NCBI GenBank assembly: GCA_029204225.1 | Contig: CM055097.1 | Coordinates: 11,262,039-11,326,038 of the forward strand | Reading direction: 5' to 3' | DNA: 64,000 nt | Source: Diphasiastrum complanatum | Lineage: Eukaryota; Streptophyta; Lycopodiopsida; Lycopodiales; Lycopodiaceae | Part shown: positions 1 through 17,790 of the stretch, piece by piece | How the letters are laid out: each line of letters opens with the position of its first letter | How positions within the stretch are numbered: the stretch's first letter is position 1 | The notes under the pieces: model-generated | The model's database searches: none | What the model was told of the DNA's origin: nothing | The model's input: only the letters and a program-made list of their open reading frames with translations | Translations under genes and position numbers: made by a program

Positions 1-1342
1 TCCTGATATTTCCTTGGGTTGTTTGAAGTGATAATAGTGCATTCTGTTTGGAACTTCAAACTTCTAACTTCCAAGTAACACATTCCCGGAAAGGATGGAG
101 GAGAATTGTCTGATATACTTCCAGAATTTGACTGGCTTCTCTTGTGCTGTAACCACTAAATCACAACTAGCTGCTAACACTTTGGACTTCCAGCAGTAGA
201 TGGCTTCCACGATGACGTCCTTTTACAGCTAACGGCACTTTGGCTCTTGTTAGCATGATCTTTCAGTCCCTTAAGAACAATTTTGGGCCTTGGCAACATG
301 AATTCATGAACACACTTTTATCTGAATTTCTGCCAGTGGGTTACATATGAACAATTTTCCTGCAAGCTTAAGCTCTCTCTGTCGATCTTTCTCACACATG
401 TCCTGGGGTGGTATCGCAGTAATTGGCCAGCTTCATTCACGCACCAATGCTTATTTTTGTGGGATAGTGTTGAGTTTCAGCTTTGATAATGAACCACAAT
501 TGATTTATCATTGCAATTCGAGCGTGATTTGCTGTCTTGTCTCTCGCTGTATGGCTCTTTTCTCAAAAGCTCTAGTATCTATAGTACTAGTTTCACGAGT
601 TTTGCGTTCTGAAGACTGGTTCTTTTTATTGAACTTTGTTATTTTTCATCTTAAAATCGGTATTCTCTAGTTTAAACGATAGACTTGACTCGTATTACAG
701 ACTATGTTATTTTGAGACGCTAATTTCCTCTCGGTCGATCACTAGCTAATGCTGAGGAGTGATTTCGTATTTTCTTGAACATACTGCCGCTTTCAAAATT
801 CAATTGTCAAAAAAATAACCGCCACGTTGCTTCAGTTTCATGAAACACCAAAACATGCTTTTAGGTTGTTGCAGTATTTCTAGTAAAGTCAAGGCTTGCG
901 CCTTAAGTAGAATGTTTGTGGACTATAGATTAAAATAAGAAGCAGTGAAATTTGAGAACTCGTGCATTATAAAATGCGGAATAGAGTAAATCTTTCAAAA
1001 TTTAATCGATAATAAACTGCTATACATGAAGTTTTTAATTGCTATAGAGCAGCATCGAATTCAGAACATGAAAGAGCAATTTTCTTTCCGAACTATGGGG
1101 TTTTGCCCAACTTTCTGGGCTGCAGATTTTTGAATCACGCTGTGGCTGTTGGTCTAAATGCATTCACTGATCTATGATCAGCTTCTGCAAGTGGGTCACA
1201 GAATGCAGTTGTAAGAAGGCTCTGCTTGAAGTCAGCCCAATCAGTGCACCAGCATTATTAGAGTTTAGACTTTAAAGAGGCATGAGTGAAAAACCATTGC
1301 ATTTGCTATGGGATTAATGAGTTCTGTGGATTGTAACTTACC

Positions 1343-1345
<3 letters not shown>
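1..1345. other. No gene recognised
   Basis: I see no convincing coding exon, RNA gene or repeat here. A 107-codon frame near 347-670 has no recognisable motif and is probably chance. The stretch lies upstream of the large gene that follows and may contain its promoter and an unrecognised first exon. Confidence 0.4.

Positions 1346-1413
<68 letters not shown>
1346..1413 (+). repeat. (GA)n microsatellite
   Basis: Uninterrupted GA dinucleotide tract of about 68 bp, some 145 bp upstream of the first mapped exon region of the beta-helix gene. GA tracts near plant promoters can bind BPC/GAGA factors (known in general); any such role here is inference. Confidence 0.97.
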
Positions 1414-1418
<5 letters not shown>

Positions 1419-1557
1419 TGGTTGAGTTATATGTTGCGATAGGAAGTCAGCAAAAATGATTAAGCAGACAATCAAATCAAATCTCATCTTTCTTGCGTTT
1501 CTGTCCAATTCATCACCAACAATGTACATCGTTTAAATGCTTTGCGTTCTCGACCAC

Positions 1558-7768
<6,211 letters not shown>

Positions 7769-8143
7769 ACTGGGAACTGCGAGAAGTTTGTCTTTGAGTC
7801 AATGCAGGATTTGCTAACAGCTGAGAATCTACTTATCAGCAACAAATGCTAGTTTTTCTGGGTGCATGTTTTTATCAAAAAATGGAACCAGGGTCGAGAA
7901 TGTACTTGAATTGAGACGTATAAGTACTCTTTATGATGTTTTGTGGGAAGAATTGTGACAACAAATGGAGCACGTGTAAATGAAGTACATAGGAAAGGGA
8001 AACAGGAACAGAGTTTGCATGTTATTAGCTAATTAGAAAGTGTAGACAAAATAAGTTGGTAAGAAGTGGAAAGGTATCATACTGAGAAGTGATAGAAAAT
8101 GTTGAAGTGCCCATTGAGGATTCACATAACCATTCGATATTTG

Positions 8144-8149
8144 AATAAA
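8144..8149 (+). terminator. Candidate poly(A) signal
   Basis: AATAAA hexamer about 375 bp downstream of the stop codon of the beta-helix gene, followed by T-rich sequence. It is the best poly(A) signal seen in the 3' flank; the 7769-8725 interval otherwise shows no gene. Confidence 0.4.
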
Positions 8150-8725
8150 AGCTTTTGGCTTTCAAGTGCAGCATCTTTTCTATTTCTGATTCATGCTTCT
8201 ATTTTACGACATGGCCTTAATTAGCCTGGTAATAGAAAGTAACAGTTTGGTCCATGCCTATTCAAGGGTGCATTCTGAACTAATATAGTGCCATCTTAGT
8301 GTAGACGTACAGAAACACTAGGTTGATGTGCTTCGTGAGATTACACTAGTGTCAACTGAGTTCCACAGAATGCAACTCAGCTTACTCCTTGTATTCAACA
8401 AACTGTATTCAAACCATCTATTATAGAACTTAGCGCATGCACTGGATGAAGGAATCTCTGAGATGCATCTTCAGAATTTTATTCACAAGGAACTTCTGAC
8501 CATTTTATAGATAGGAAAATATAAGAGTTTTATTTTATTAGAATGAAATATGATGGTGGGTGCATGACGGTGGGAGTCATGCACCCATCAATATGTATGC
8601 ACTAGTAGCAATTCTAGCCATCGGAGACTTAGAATTTGCTTCGAACAGGAACACAGATCATGCTACACAGTAACACAGACATAAAACACTCTCCACAGCA
8701 AGCTCACATAGCAATTGTATTTCTC

Positions 8726-8898
8726 AAAATGAAATTACATTGTACATATAGTTGTCCACTCAGGCAACCCATGCATGACCCAGGTTGCCGTTGGCGGGAC
8801 GCGTGACCCGTCGACTTGCCTCGTGGCGAGGCCAACTGATCCTTATCAACTGATAGGACCCACAGTACAGTAACACAATGATTCTACTTTAATTCTAA
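8726..8898 (-). repeat. Copia-A 3' LTR, shared part
   Basis: Matches 12804-12976 over its full 173 bp with scattered substitutions, including the GC-rich core near 8795-8815. On the minus strand it begins TTAGAATTAAAG directly after a purine tract, which suggests the usual terminal TG has decayed. Confidence 0.8.
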
Positions 8899-8910
8899 CT
8901 CTCTTCCTTT
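8899..8910 (-). promoter_or_regulatory. Copia-A polypurine tract
   Basis: On the minus strand this reads AAAGGAAGAGAG, immediately upstream of the 3' LTR. In this superfamily such a tract primes plus-strand DNA synthesis. Confidence 0.6.
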
Positions 8911-8954
8911 AAGTAGAGTCTACTTTTTATACAGTCATATACATAGCTTAAAAG

Positions 8955-11900
8955 TCAACAAACTTTAAGTACAGAAAGCTTTGACCTAAACTTATCAAAC
9001 TTTTTTCCAACAAGTGGCTTAGTGAAAATATCAGCTAGTTGTTCTTCTGTGCTACAATGAACAACATGAATTTCACGACTCAGCAACCTCTCACGTATAA
9101 AGTGATACTCAATCTCAATGTGTTTACTTCTCGCATGGAACACTGGATTCTTTGCTAGCTGAATGCCACTCTGATTGTCGCTATGTAATGTCGTGGGATT
9201 TTTCTGCTTCATGCCAACTTCTTCCAAGATTTGTCTCAACCATATAGCTTCCTGTGCTGCACTACACATTGCCTTATACTTTGCTTCTATGGTGGATAGA
9301 GCAATTGTACTTTGCTTCTTACTAGACCAGGAAAAGCAACTACCACAAAACTGGAATACGTACCCTGTGGTGGATCTACGATCAGCATAGTCACCTCCCC
9401 AATCCGCATCCACATAGCCACACAACTCAGGTAAACCATCATGCTTCCTGCAAATCAAGCCATAATCTGAAGTGCCTTTCACATAATGCAAAATGCATTT
9501 AGCTGCCTTCCAATGCGTTTCCGTAGGTGCTGCCATAAACTGACTTACAATGCCGATAGCATAGCATATATCTGGTCTAGTCATGGTAAGGTAAATCAAG
9601 CTCCCTACTAACTGCCTATACAGCGTAGCATCAAATGACTGTGACTCATTAAGCTTAGAAAGCTTTTTACCTGGTTCAATAGGAGTATTCACTGGTTTGC
9701 AATCCTACAACCTAACCTGTGCAGCAACTCTTTGACATACTTCACATGTGTTAAACCCACTTCGTGTCCTTTTTGCCACACCTCTACTCCAAGGCAATAA
9801 TGCATCAGGATGAGATCTGTCATCTCAAATTGTTCCATGAGGTCTTTCTTGATCATTTTAATCATCTCATGATTATTTCCCGTAATGATCAAGTCATTAA
9901 CATAAAGAGCAATCAAAGCAACCATACCATCAAAGCATAAGACATATAGATTTGGATCAAAATGTGTTCTCACCATCCCCTTTGAACGAAAGTAGGCATC
10001 AATCCTGCTATACCACGCACGTGGTGCCTGTTTAAGACCATAAAGCACTTTCTTCAAGCGACATACTTTGTTTTCCTATCCCTTCGCTACAAAGCCTTCA
10101 GGTTGATCCATGAACACCTCTTCTTCTAACTCACCATTTAGAAAAGTAGATTTCACATCCATCTGATGCAAAGGCCAACCAAAATGTGAAGCTAAAGCAA
10201 CAAGTAGACGTAGAGTATTCCACTTACATACTGGCGCAAAGGTCTCCTCATAGTCGATGCCTTTACTTTGTGCATATCCTTTGATCACCAATCTTGCCTT
10301 GTGCTTTGCTATACTTCCATCTGCAAGGTACTCCTGTATACCCATTTGCAACCAATGGGTTTCTTGCCAACTGGTGGTTCTATTAAGTCCCATGTGCTAT
10401 GCTTAGCAATTGACTCCATCTCCTCTCCCATGGCCTTGACCCAAATGTCATCATCCTTCGCATCACCATAAGTCGAAGGTTATTAGCTTTGAATAATGCT
10501 AGATAAGAGAGCATAATTTGCTTCATACCTTTCAGGTTGTGTCTTCTCTCTTGTTGATCTTCGTAGCTCTCCCTGGCTAGATGATCCTGGAAAGTCATCC
10601 ATGTCGCGGCTCTCCAACAATCTCTCAAACCAATTAGGAAGCTTCCTATCAGGTGATCGGCTTCCTGGTAAAGATGTATCCCATGGTACATCCTTCTCCT
10701 TGTGTTTGTCACCTGCAACTTCAATTCTTCTTGCACCAAAAGGTTTGTCTCTACCTCTCCAACCTGTCTCTTGAGATTGAGTAGTAGTATCTTGAGATGT
10801 ATCCTCATATTCATCACTCGGAAGGTCAATTGAATGGATCATCATCAGAAGGTATTCACACTATACCATCTTTCCCACTGGATGTGTCTATCTTCTCAGC
10901 ATCCTCGTCTTCATACATCTTGGATTCATCAAAGAAAACATCATGGCTTACATGGATTTTGTTTTCCACTGGATCAAAACATCTATAGCCTTTCACACGT
11001 TCATCATATCCTAGGAATATACACTTGATAGCTTTTACATCAAGTTTATGTCTCTCTTCCTTAGGAATGTGTACAAGGACTTTACATCCAAAGATTCGCA
11101 AGTGGTTCACCTTTAACTTCTTCTTCGTGAATGCTTCCTCAGGTGTTATCTTTGGTATGGCAATGGTAGGACTTCTATTTTGACGATAGACTGTCGTACT
11201 ACATGCTTCTGACCAAAAATCTTTTGGTCATCTCAGCTAGCATAGATCTAGCACTTTCCACAATCGTACGATTCTTGAACTCAGCTACACCATTGAGAGT
11301 AGGAGTATGAGCTTGCGTAAATTGTCTTTTAATCCCACATTGACCACAATGATCATTGAAGTCATTAGACTTGTACTCACCTCCACTATCTGATCTTAGG
11401 ACTTTGACCTTCCTACCTGTCTGATTTTCAACCAATGCTTTGAAGCTCTTGAAATTGTCAAATGCATCTGATTTCTTCTTCAAGAAGTAGATCCACGTCT
11501 TACGTGACATATCATCAATAAAATTCATGAAATAGAAGACTTTACCTAAGGACATGGTCCTCATAGGCCCGCATAAATCTGTGTGGATTAGATCCAGGAT
11601 GTTCTTTGCTATTGCAACACCACCTTTATTGAACTTCTCTCGATGCTGCTTCCCATATACACATGATTCGCTCATCGATTTCAAGTGGTCTTCTATGGTA
11701 GGCAATCCTGTTACCATCTCCAATTTCCTCATCAAACTGAGGCTTCCTAAGTTCAAGTGACCAAGCCTCTTATGCCACAACTCAGTTTGCGATGGAATGG
11801 ACGATACGAGTTTATGTTGCCCCTTGATTGTAGCATTCAACCTGTACAATTTTGTATTGGGCTCCCTTACTCCATCCGCAATAACTTTGAACTTTTGGTT

Positions 11901-12803
11901 CACATCCTTCACAAAGCAACGATCATGGGCGAATTCTACTTTCAACTTTTGATCAGTAATGACTCCAACAGAAAGTAGATTTTTCTTCAAACCTGGTACA
12001 TAGTGTACCTCCCTGATCATCCTACTTTTGCCATCAGGTAGTTGGATTGAAACGGTGCCTATCCCCTTGATCTTGCACACATCGCCATTTGCTTGTGAAA
12101 CGAACGTTCCATTATCCAACACTTTCAAGCTACTGAACCAATTCTTGTTACCTGTCATGTGTCTTGTGGCTCCCGAGTCAATATACCACACTTGATCATC
12201 TTGATTAGATGACAATGCAGATATGAAGATGCTAGAGTCTTCAATCTCACCCTCATCGACAAGGTTACATGCTTGTTTTGGTTTTCCCTTGTCTTGTTCC
12301 GCCAGGAATTTGCGACATTCACTCTCCCGATGGCCCTTTTTACCACAATGAAAGCACTTGTCTTTTTTCTTAGTCTTACCGGAAGATCTCTCATGGCAAA
12401 TTGCTGCTTAGACGTCTTCTTGCCCTTGCCCTTGCCTTGTTTTTGGCATGTCACAAGTGTCTGATCGTCAGTATTTTGACGTCTAGCTTTCACCATTTCT
12501 CGCCGTTGCTCTTCCTGCATCAAGATTCATGTGAGCTCGTCAAAGGTTGGCAATCTTTCTCTTGATGTTATTCTTCTCACAAACATCTGATAGAGTTCTA
12601 CAATGCTACACAATGCATTATGCACTAGCTCCACATCACGTATGCGCTCACCAATAGAATGCAGTTCATCCCTCATTGTCTTGATTCTGGTCATGTACGT
12701 CTGAATGTGCTCTCCTTGCTCCATTCGGGCACTATTCAGCTTTGACTTCAGAAACATAATTCTTGACGGATTTGACATCTCAAACTGCTCCTTTAGGACG
12801 TCC
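8955..12803 (-). pseudogene. Copia-A gag-pol polyprotein, broken
   Basis: Recognisable in order on the minus strand: Gag (DVLKEQFEMSNPS, ~12790), CCHC knuckle (CFHCGKKGHRESEC, ~12350), protease (YIDSGATRHMT, ~12180), integrase (HTDLCGPM; RSDSGGEY; GVAEFKNRT; 11280-11610), reverse transcriptase (9690-10390) and RNase H ending ADIFTKPL (8955-9690). A frameshift near 12390 separates Gag from the knuckle, and more frameshifts fall at ~11200, ~10850, ~10390 and ~10070. The catalytic YVDD box reads YVND. Inactive in this state. Confidence 0.92.
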
Positions 12804-12976
12804 AAAATGAAATTACACTGTACATATAGTTGTACACTCAGACAACCCATGCATGACCCAGGTTGCCATTGGCGGGACGCGTGTCCCGTCGACTTACCTC
12901 GTGGCGAGGCCAACTGATCCTTATCAACTGGTAGGACCCACAATACAGTAGCACAGTGATTCTACTTTAATTCTAA
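12804..12976 (-). repeat. Copia-A 5' LTR fragment fused to gag
   Basis: Second copy of the 173-bp repeat. On the minus strand its end runs straight into Gag codons (VLKEQF), so a frame even reads through LTR into Gag. About one LTR tail, a leader and the first part of Gag are missing between the two. Confidence 0.8.
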
Positions 12977-13430
12977 TTCGGAGATGCCTTCATCTTGGCA
13001 TGAAGGATGAGGTAGTTAGTCGTTAGTTAGTGATACATAGGCATGGTCATTTTTGGGATCTTGGAGTGTGGCATACACACGTGGATATATGTACATACCA
13101 TATGAATGAATTGACCTGCTTTTGTGTGATCTTGAGATTGTCATTGTATTCTTGATTGCAAAATGATCATTGTGTTATGCTTACGTTCTGATTGTTCTAA
13201 TTGCTAATAAGTGATAGCTAGATCCTTTTGCGCTTCACTAAGATTAATCTATCAAAGGTTATGGGCCCACACACATGAAAGGATCCAAGGGATCATGTTA
13301 GTGATTTGCACTCAGGACATAATCATCTTCATTTGATGCAAGCTAATTCGTGTTGGCAGATTTAGCATCACATCCAGAATCAAGGAGGACGAATAATTGA
13401 GAGGGATCTAGAACGGTGTCAGATGGAACC
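12977..13430. other. No gene; flank or leader of Copia-B
   Basis: AT-rich sequence between Copia-A and the first Gag codons of Copia-B. It may hold the decayed LTR and leader of Copia-B, but no second copy exists in the window to define an LTR. A possible decayed primer-binding site (GGTGTCAGATGG near 13414) is too weak to call. Confidence 0.35.
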
Positions 13431-15675
13431 ATGGAGATAAAGATGGTGGATTGACTGGAAGGGGAGAACTATTCCTCATGGAGTTGGAAGATGAAAATAC
13501 TGCTCAAGGAAAAGAGCTTGTGGGGCTGTGTTGCAGGAACGGAGGCGATCGAGCTGGACCAAGAGGGACGCGTCAAGAACGAAGCGCAGGTTGAGGTGGT
13601 GAGGATGCGGGAGGCGAAGGCACACATGATGATTTGCATGACATTAGGAGATGCGGCCATCTCTCACATCAGATGTCTAGAGTCAGCCAAAGGAGTTTGG
13701 GACGCGTTGCAGACAGGTACCAAGCAAAGGGATTCTCGAGCATTCTTATGCTTCAGAGACAATTGGGGAGCACGAAGATGATCGAGGGGGAGTCAATGGA
13801 GGAGCACATTGAAAAAATCAAGAACATCGGGTGCTAATTGAAAGCCGCTGGTGTGACAATTGACAAACAAAGCTGATATACATGCTGATCACAAGCCTGC
13901 CATCAATCTACGACCCCTTAGTAATGATGTTGGATGGATTTGAGAATAGGATGGACATGGAATTCATCAGCAAGAGATGACGAAGTGGCACTGCTGACCG
14001 GTTTCAAGAAGATGGGACTCAAAGGACCGAAGCAGGTGCAGACGTTGAAGAGGGGCAACCTAGTTAGCCATGGAAGGAAGGAAGAAGGGGTGGCAAGAAA
14101 ATTCAAGCAAGAAATGTTTCTACTGGGACAAGCCCAGACATTTCGCAAGAGAGTGCAACAAGAATAAGGATGACCTCAAAAGAAAGGAGGCAAAACAGGT
14201 GAACATCTTTGAGGAGGAGGAAGAGAAGTCAGACGCATTTGCAATGGTGGCAGATGAAAATTGGACTTTGACAAAGGGATATGACAACACATCAGGAGGA
14301 TATTCTTCGGGCACGAGCGTGAACATGGTTGAGGTGAAGCCAAAGCGCAAAGTAGCATGGATGATCCATATTGGTACCTGGACTCTGCGGCAACATCACA
14401 CATGACCAATAGTCGGACGACATTCATCACCTATGAAATGCTTGTGGGAAAGGAAATTATGATGGGTGATAGCGGAAAGAAGAGCCAGGTGCTGGAGAGC
14501 TTCAAGGCCTTCAAGGAGGTGGCATAAAAAAAACCGAAACAGGGAAGAAAATCAAAAGGATTAGAAGCGGCAACAGAGGAGAGCACAGAAGCATAGAATT
14601 TGATAACTTTTGCAAAAATCATGGGATCTCAAGGGAGTTCACTGTTCCTTACAATCTTTAGCAAAACGGAGTGGCGGAGAGAAAGAACAGGACCATCATG
14701 GAGATGGTCAGGTGCATCTTGCATGAGGGAGATCTACCAAAGTTTCTTTGGGTAGAAGTGGTGGCAACAACATGTCATGTGATTAACAGATCACCAACCA
14801 AAGCACTAGACGGGAAGATGCCATATGAGATGTGGTATGGAAGAAGACCCAATGTCAGCTACTTCAGAGCATTTGGGTGTGCAGCATTCGTGCATGTGCC
14901 GAAAGAAAGGATGAAGAAACTGGATCCCAAAGGGCAAAAGTGCATCTTCGTCGGGTACCCTGATGGCACAAAAGGGTATAAGCTGTATAACCCAACCACA
15001 AATGCCTTTATCATCAGTAGGGATGTCATCTTTGATGAGGACTCTGTAGGGTATATCGGGAATCAAGTGAACAGCAAGCTGAAGGTTTCAGGAGGCTCCA
15101 TGGTAATACTTACTGAGGAACCAATTGTAATATCTGACAGCAGCGAGGCCACCCAACAACAGGAAAGTGTGGATCAAGAAAGCAAGTTGGAGGAGACAAT
15201 AGGTGAGGATTGGCAGCAAGATGGGGACAAAATCAAGGATAGACGGTGGACCTCCCAGAGGGGCACGTTAGAACGTTCAACTGCAGAACAAGAGGAGGAG
15301 AGAAGACCCACCAGAATGAGAAGGATGCCTCATAGGTTTTATGACATGGTTTTTATGAGCACGGAGCGTATGACAAAACCTGCAAATTTCCAAAAGGCAC
15401 AGGATTCAGAGAATTCTAGCATGTGGTACTAGGCAATGCTGGAAGAGATGAGGTCCATTTATCAAAATGATGCATGGGATTTAGTGCATCTCCCGAAGGG
15501 AAGAAAATCCATAGGTTGCAAATGGGTGTTGACTTCGATGAGACCTTCGCACCGGTTGCAAGGATCAGATCGATCAGAATTCTGCTGGCATGGGTTGCAC
15601 TAAATAATATAGAAGTCTACCAGTTGGATGTCAATACGACGTTCTTGAATGGGGATCTAAGCGAGGACGTGTATG
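13431..15675 (+). pseudogene. Copia-B gag-pol, broken and truncated in RT
   Basis: Plus-strand copia relic. Gag begins about LEGENYSSWSWKMKILL (13454). The zinc knuckle at ~14112 reads CFYWDKPRHFAREC, so the second Cys is lost. The protease core YLDSAATSHMT is at ~14376, followed by a deletion of the pre-integrase region. The integrase resumes with RSGNRGEH in place of RSDNGGEY and continues through GVAERKNRT to DVIFDEDS (14540-15050). RT starts at ~15430 and stops at NGDLSEDVY (15675), exactly where the LTR of Copia-C begins. Several stops and frameshifts. Confidence 0.88.
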
Positions 15676-16317
15676 TGAAGGATTTCAAATCATTCAAGAT
15701 CCAATCCGTGTCCCTGATCTTTGGTTGCAATAAGGAACAAACCAACAATCCTACCAATGTAGAAAAATTAGCATCTACATACAAAATGAGATGCAAACTC
15801 TAAGAGAACTTGATCAAACATGAGCCAAAACATAAAATACTTTTTTTTTCCGTACAAATACAGTACCCTACTGTATTTCACACATGTGGAACCGAAAATA
15901 GCAAAATATGAACATTCTACACACAAGATTGCAAGACATCACCAAGATAGTGCACCATTGAGTAGTAGAGCCCAAAGAGAACCATGTATAATGATAAAAT
16001 GAGAGATAGAAGATAGAAGATATGTCTCTTCACGAGTTACATCCTTTTATAGAGTGTCCAACCCCTATTTGGCCACTTGGCTTTCCCTCCAAAATGTAAA
16101 CCCTACTATTTTTGGGTCTAGATTCAATGTACCCAAAGTTCAAATTTGAATCTCTCTCAAACTCGACTACCAACTTTCCCACACTTTTAAAAAGTGTTTA
16201 TTGAATGTATCTTAAACTAATATAACTTCAAAAAGTTTATCTCTAAGTCTAAAATGAGTTTTGGCCTCTTATTGACAATTTACCAAAATATGACTAAACT
16301 AGTTGAAATCTCTCACA
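15676..16317 (-). repeat. Copia-C 3' LTR
   Basis: On the minus strand it begins TGTGAGAGATTTCAAC after the purine run GAAGATGGAG and contains a TATA box (CTATAAAAG, plus coordinates 16044-16052). The far end is placed at ATCCTTCA, where Copia-B RT resumes, giving 642 bp. Only one copy exists, so the far boundary is inferred from the junction. Confidence 0.6.
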
Positions 16318-16329
16318 CTCCATCTTCAA

Positions 16330-17695
16330 CTAGTTTTGGCATAGTTTTGACAATAAACTTTGATCCAACTTTAGAATGATCTCCATCCTAAGTATAGATC
16401 TCCTTTCTGATGTTCTAAAGTATCTTTCATAATTGATATAGAGAATAGTGTCCAAATTGGATGCTTCACTATTTCTTACATCAATTTTACACATCAAGAT
16501 ATAACTAGAACATGAAGAACCAAATAGAATGTGAATGAAATGATTCCTCCATGTTTCAAACTTTGAACTCTCTAGAAATTTACAGCAACCAAACCATAAA
16601 TGTGAGTGATGACCATTTGCTTGCCTGTCTCCTCCAACTTTGTCCTTTCTTGATATGTCTCCAACATAAAACTCCATGAATGAGCCTTCATCTCCATCTT
16701 GCCACAAAAAACCATCAAACCTTGGAAATCCATGAGTAGGTGAGTACATCAATGATGCAAATCCAGCACCACATGACTCCATAAACCAAGTAGGTTTCAC
16801 TAGTCCATCTTCGAGATCTACTTGACACAAGAAAATGACCATGAATTCACCAAAAATTGACAATCTCCAAGTATTGGCACCAAGTAGCTCAACACTTGAG
16901 AACTTAGCCATGAATGAGTGACATAATGAACCTCCAATAGCTTCATTTCCATCAGCAAAATGAGCCAAGAATGCTAGTACAACTCCAATAATAAGATATT
17001 GCAAGACAATGTAGCTAGTTTTACCATATCTTGACAATTTGCAAACGTCCACATGAAATAGCTCAAACATGAGATAGAATAAGTAAAGTAAACTTGAACA
17101 ACACTTCCTTGCTGCTCCTTTGACCTTACTTGAGTCTTCAATAAGCTGCAAAAACATATCCAAAACATCTTTTCCAAATAACCTTCCTTTGACTAGCTCC
17201 AAATTGCCACCTTTCCTTTTGTGTTGTTGAAGCCCTTTGAGACCAACCTCTTGATCTTCCTTTTGACCATCAAAGTCATTGAACAAACTTTGTTTTCCAG
17301 ATCCATTACTTTTTTTTTCCAGTATGAAAACCATGAGAACCAATATCCACTTGCATAGCATCATCTACACAAGAAGATTCTCCAAAACATTTGAGTAAAG
17401 CAAAGTGAGTCGCTTCCACTTGCTTACCTTTCTCTTGATCATCAAAGATATCAAAGATATGAATATCTTCAGACTTGAACCTCTGGAAATACTCCATCTC
17501 AAACATATGATCTAGATCCAACAAGATCTCATGAATGCTTGATATCGAAGCTTCACAAAGGTTAGTGAAAACAATGTCACCAATGTCACCATCATAAATC
17601 AAAAGATAGATTCCAAACTTTCCATCCAACATGAAGTAGAGTAGGTGAAGATGATTATTAAACCTAATAACTCTAGCCTTTTGAGTCCATAACAA
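16330..17695 (-). pseudogene. Copia-C C-terminal module of unknown function
   Basis: Two overlapping frames (17695-17306, then 17364-16330, 344 codons) read as one protein if the run of nine A's at 17310-17318 lost one base. The upstream frame includes KGKQVEATHFALL, aligning with the integrase-RT spacer of the intact element at 46-52 kb (KGKQVVDNSNFAFL). RT is then absent. The following ~340 residues are rich in Phe, Cys and Leu and match no family I know. Near the end, CKIDVRNSEASNLDT aligns with CKLLLRLSEASKVDT in the ORF at 54246-56699, so this is a shared module, not chance coding. Confidence 0.65.
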
Positions 17696-17790
17696 ACCTT
17701 AATAAGCTCACCAATGAGATCTCCCTTGCCTTGAAGAAATTGCCTCTCAATTTGTTCCATTTAGTCTTCTCCAACCAATCTTTTTCCATC

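Larger units (their letters stand above)
8726..12976 (-). mobile_element. Ty1/copia retrotransposon Copia-A, degenerate
   Basis: Two 173-bp direct repeats (8726-8898 and 12804-12976) bracket a minus-strand gag-pol relic, with a polypurine tract next to the downstream repeat. The upstream repeat is joined directly to mid-Gag, so the rest of the 5' LTR, the primer-binding site and the Gag N-terminus have been lost. The 3' LTR may continue below 8726, but its outer end cannot be fixed from one copy, and no target duplication was found. Confidence 0.85.

Noticed and set aside
347-670. 107-codon ORF
   Set aside because: No motif, no splice context, no neighbour support; likely chance.
17310-17318. 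Programmed -1 frameshift at A-AAA-AAG
   Set aside because: The two frames are joined by a +1 change (one A fewer), not by a -1 slip, so the slippery heptamer does not explain it.
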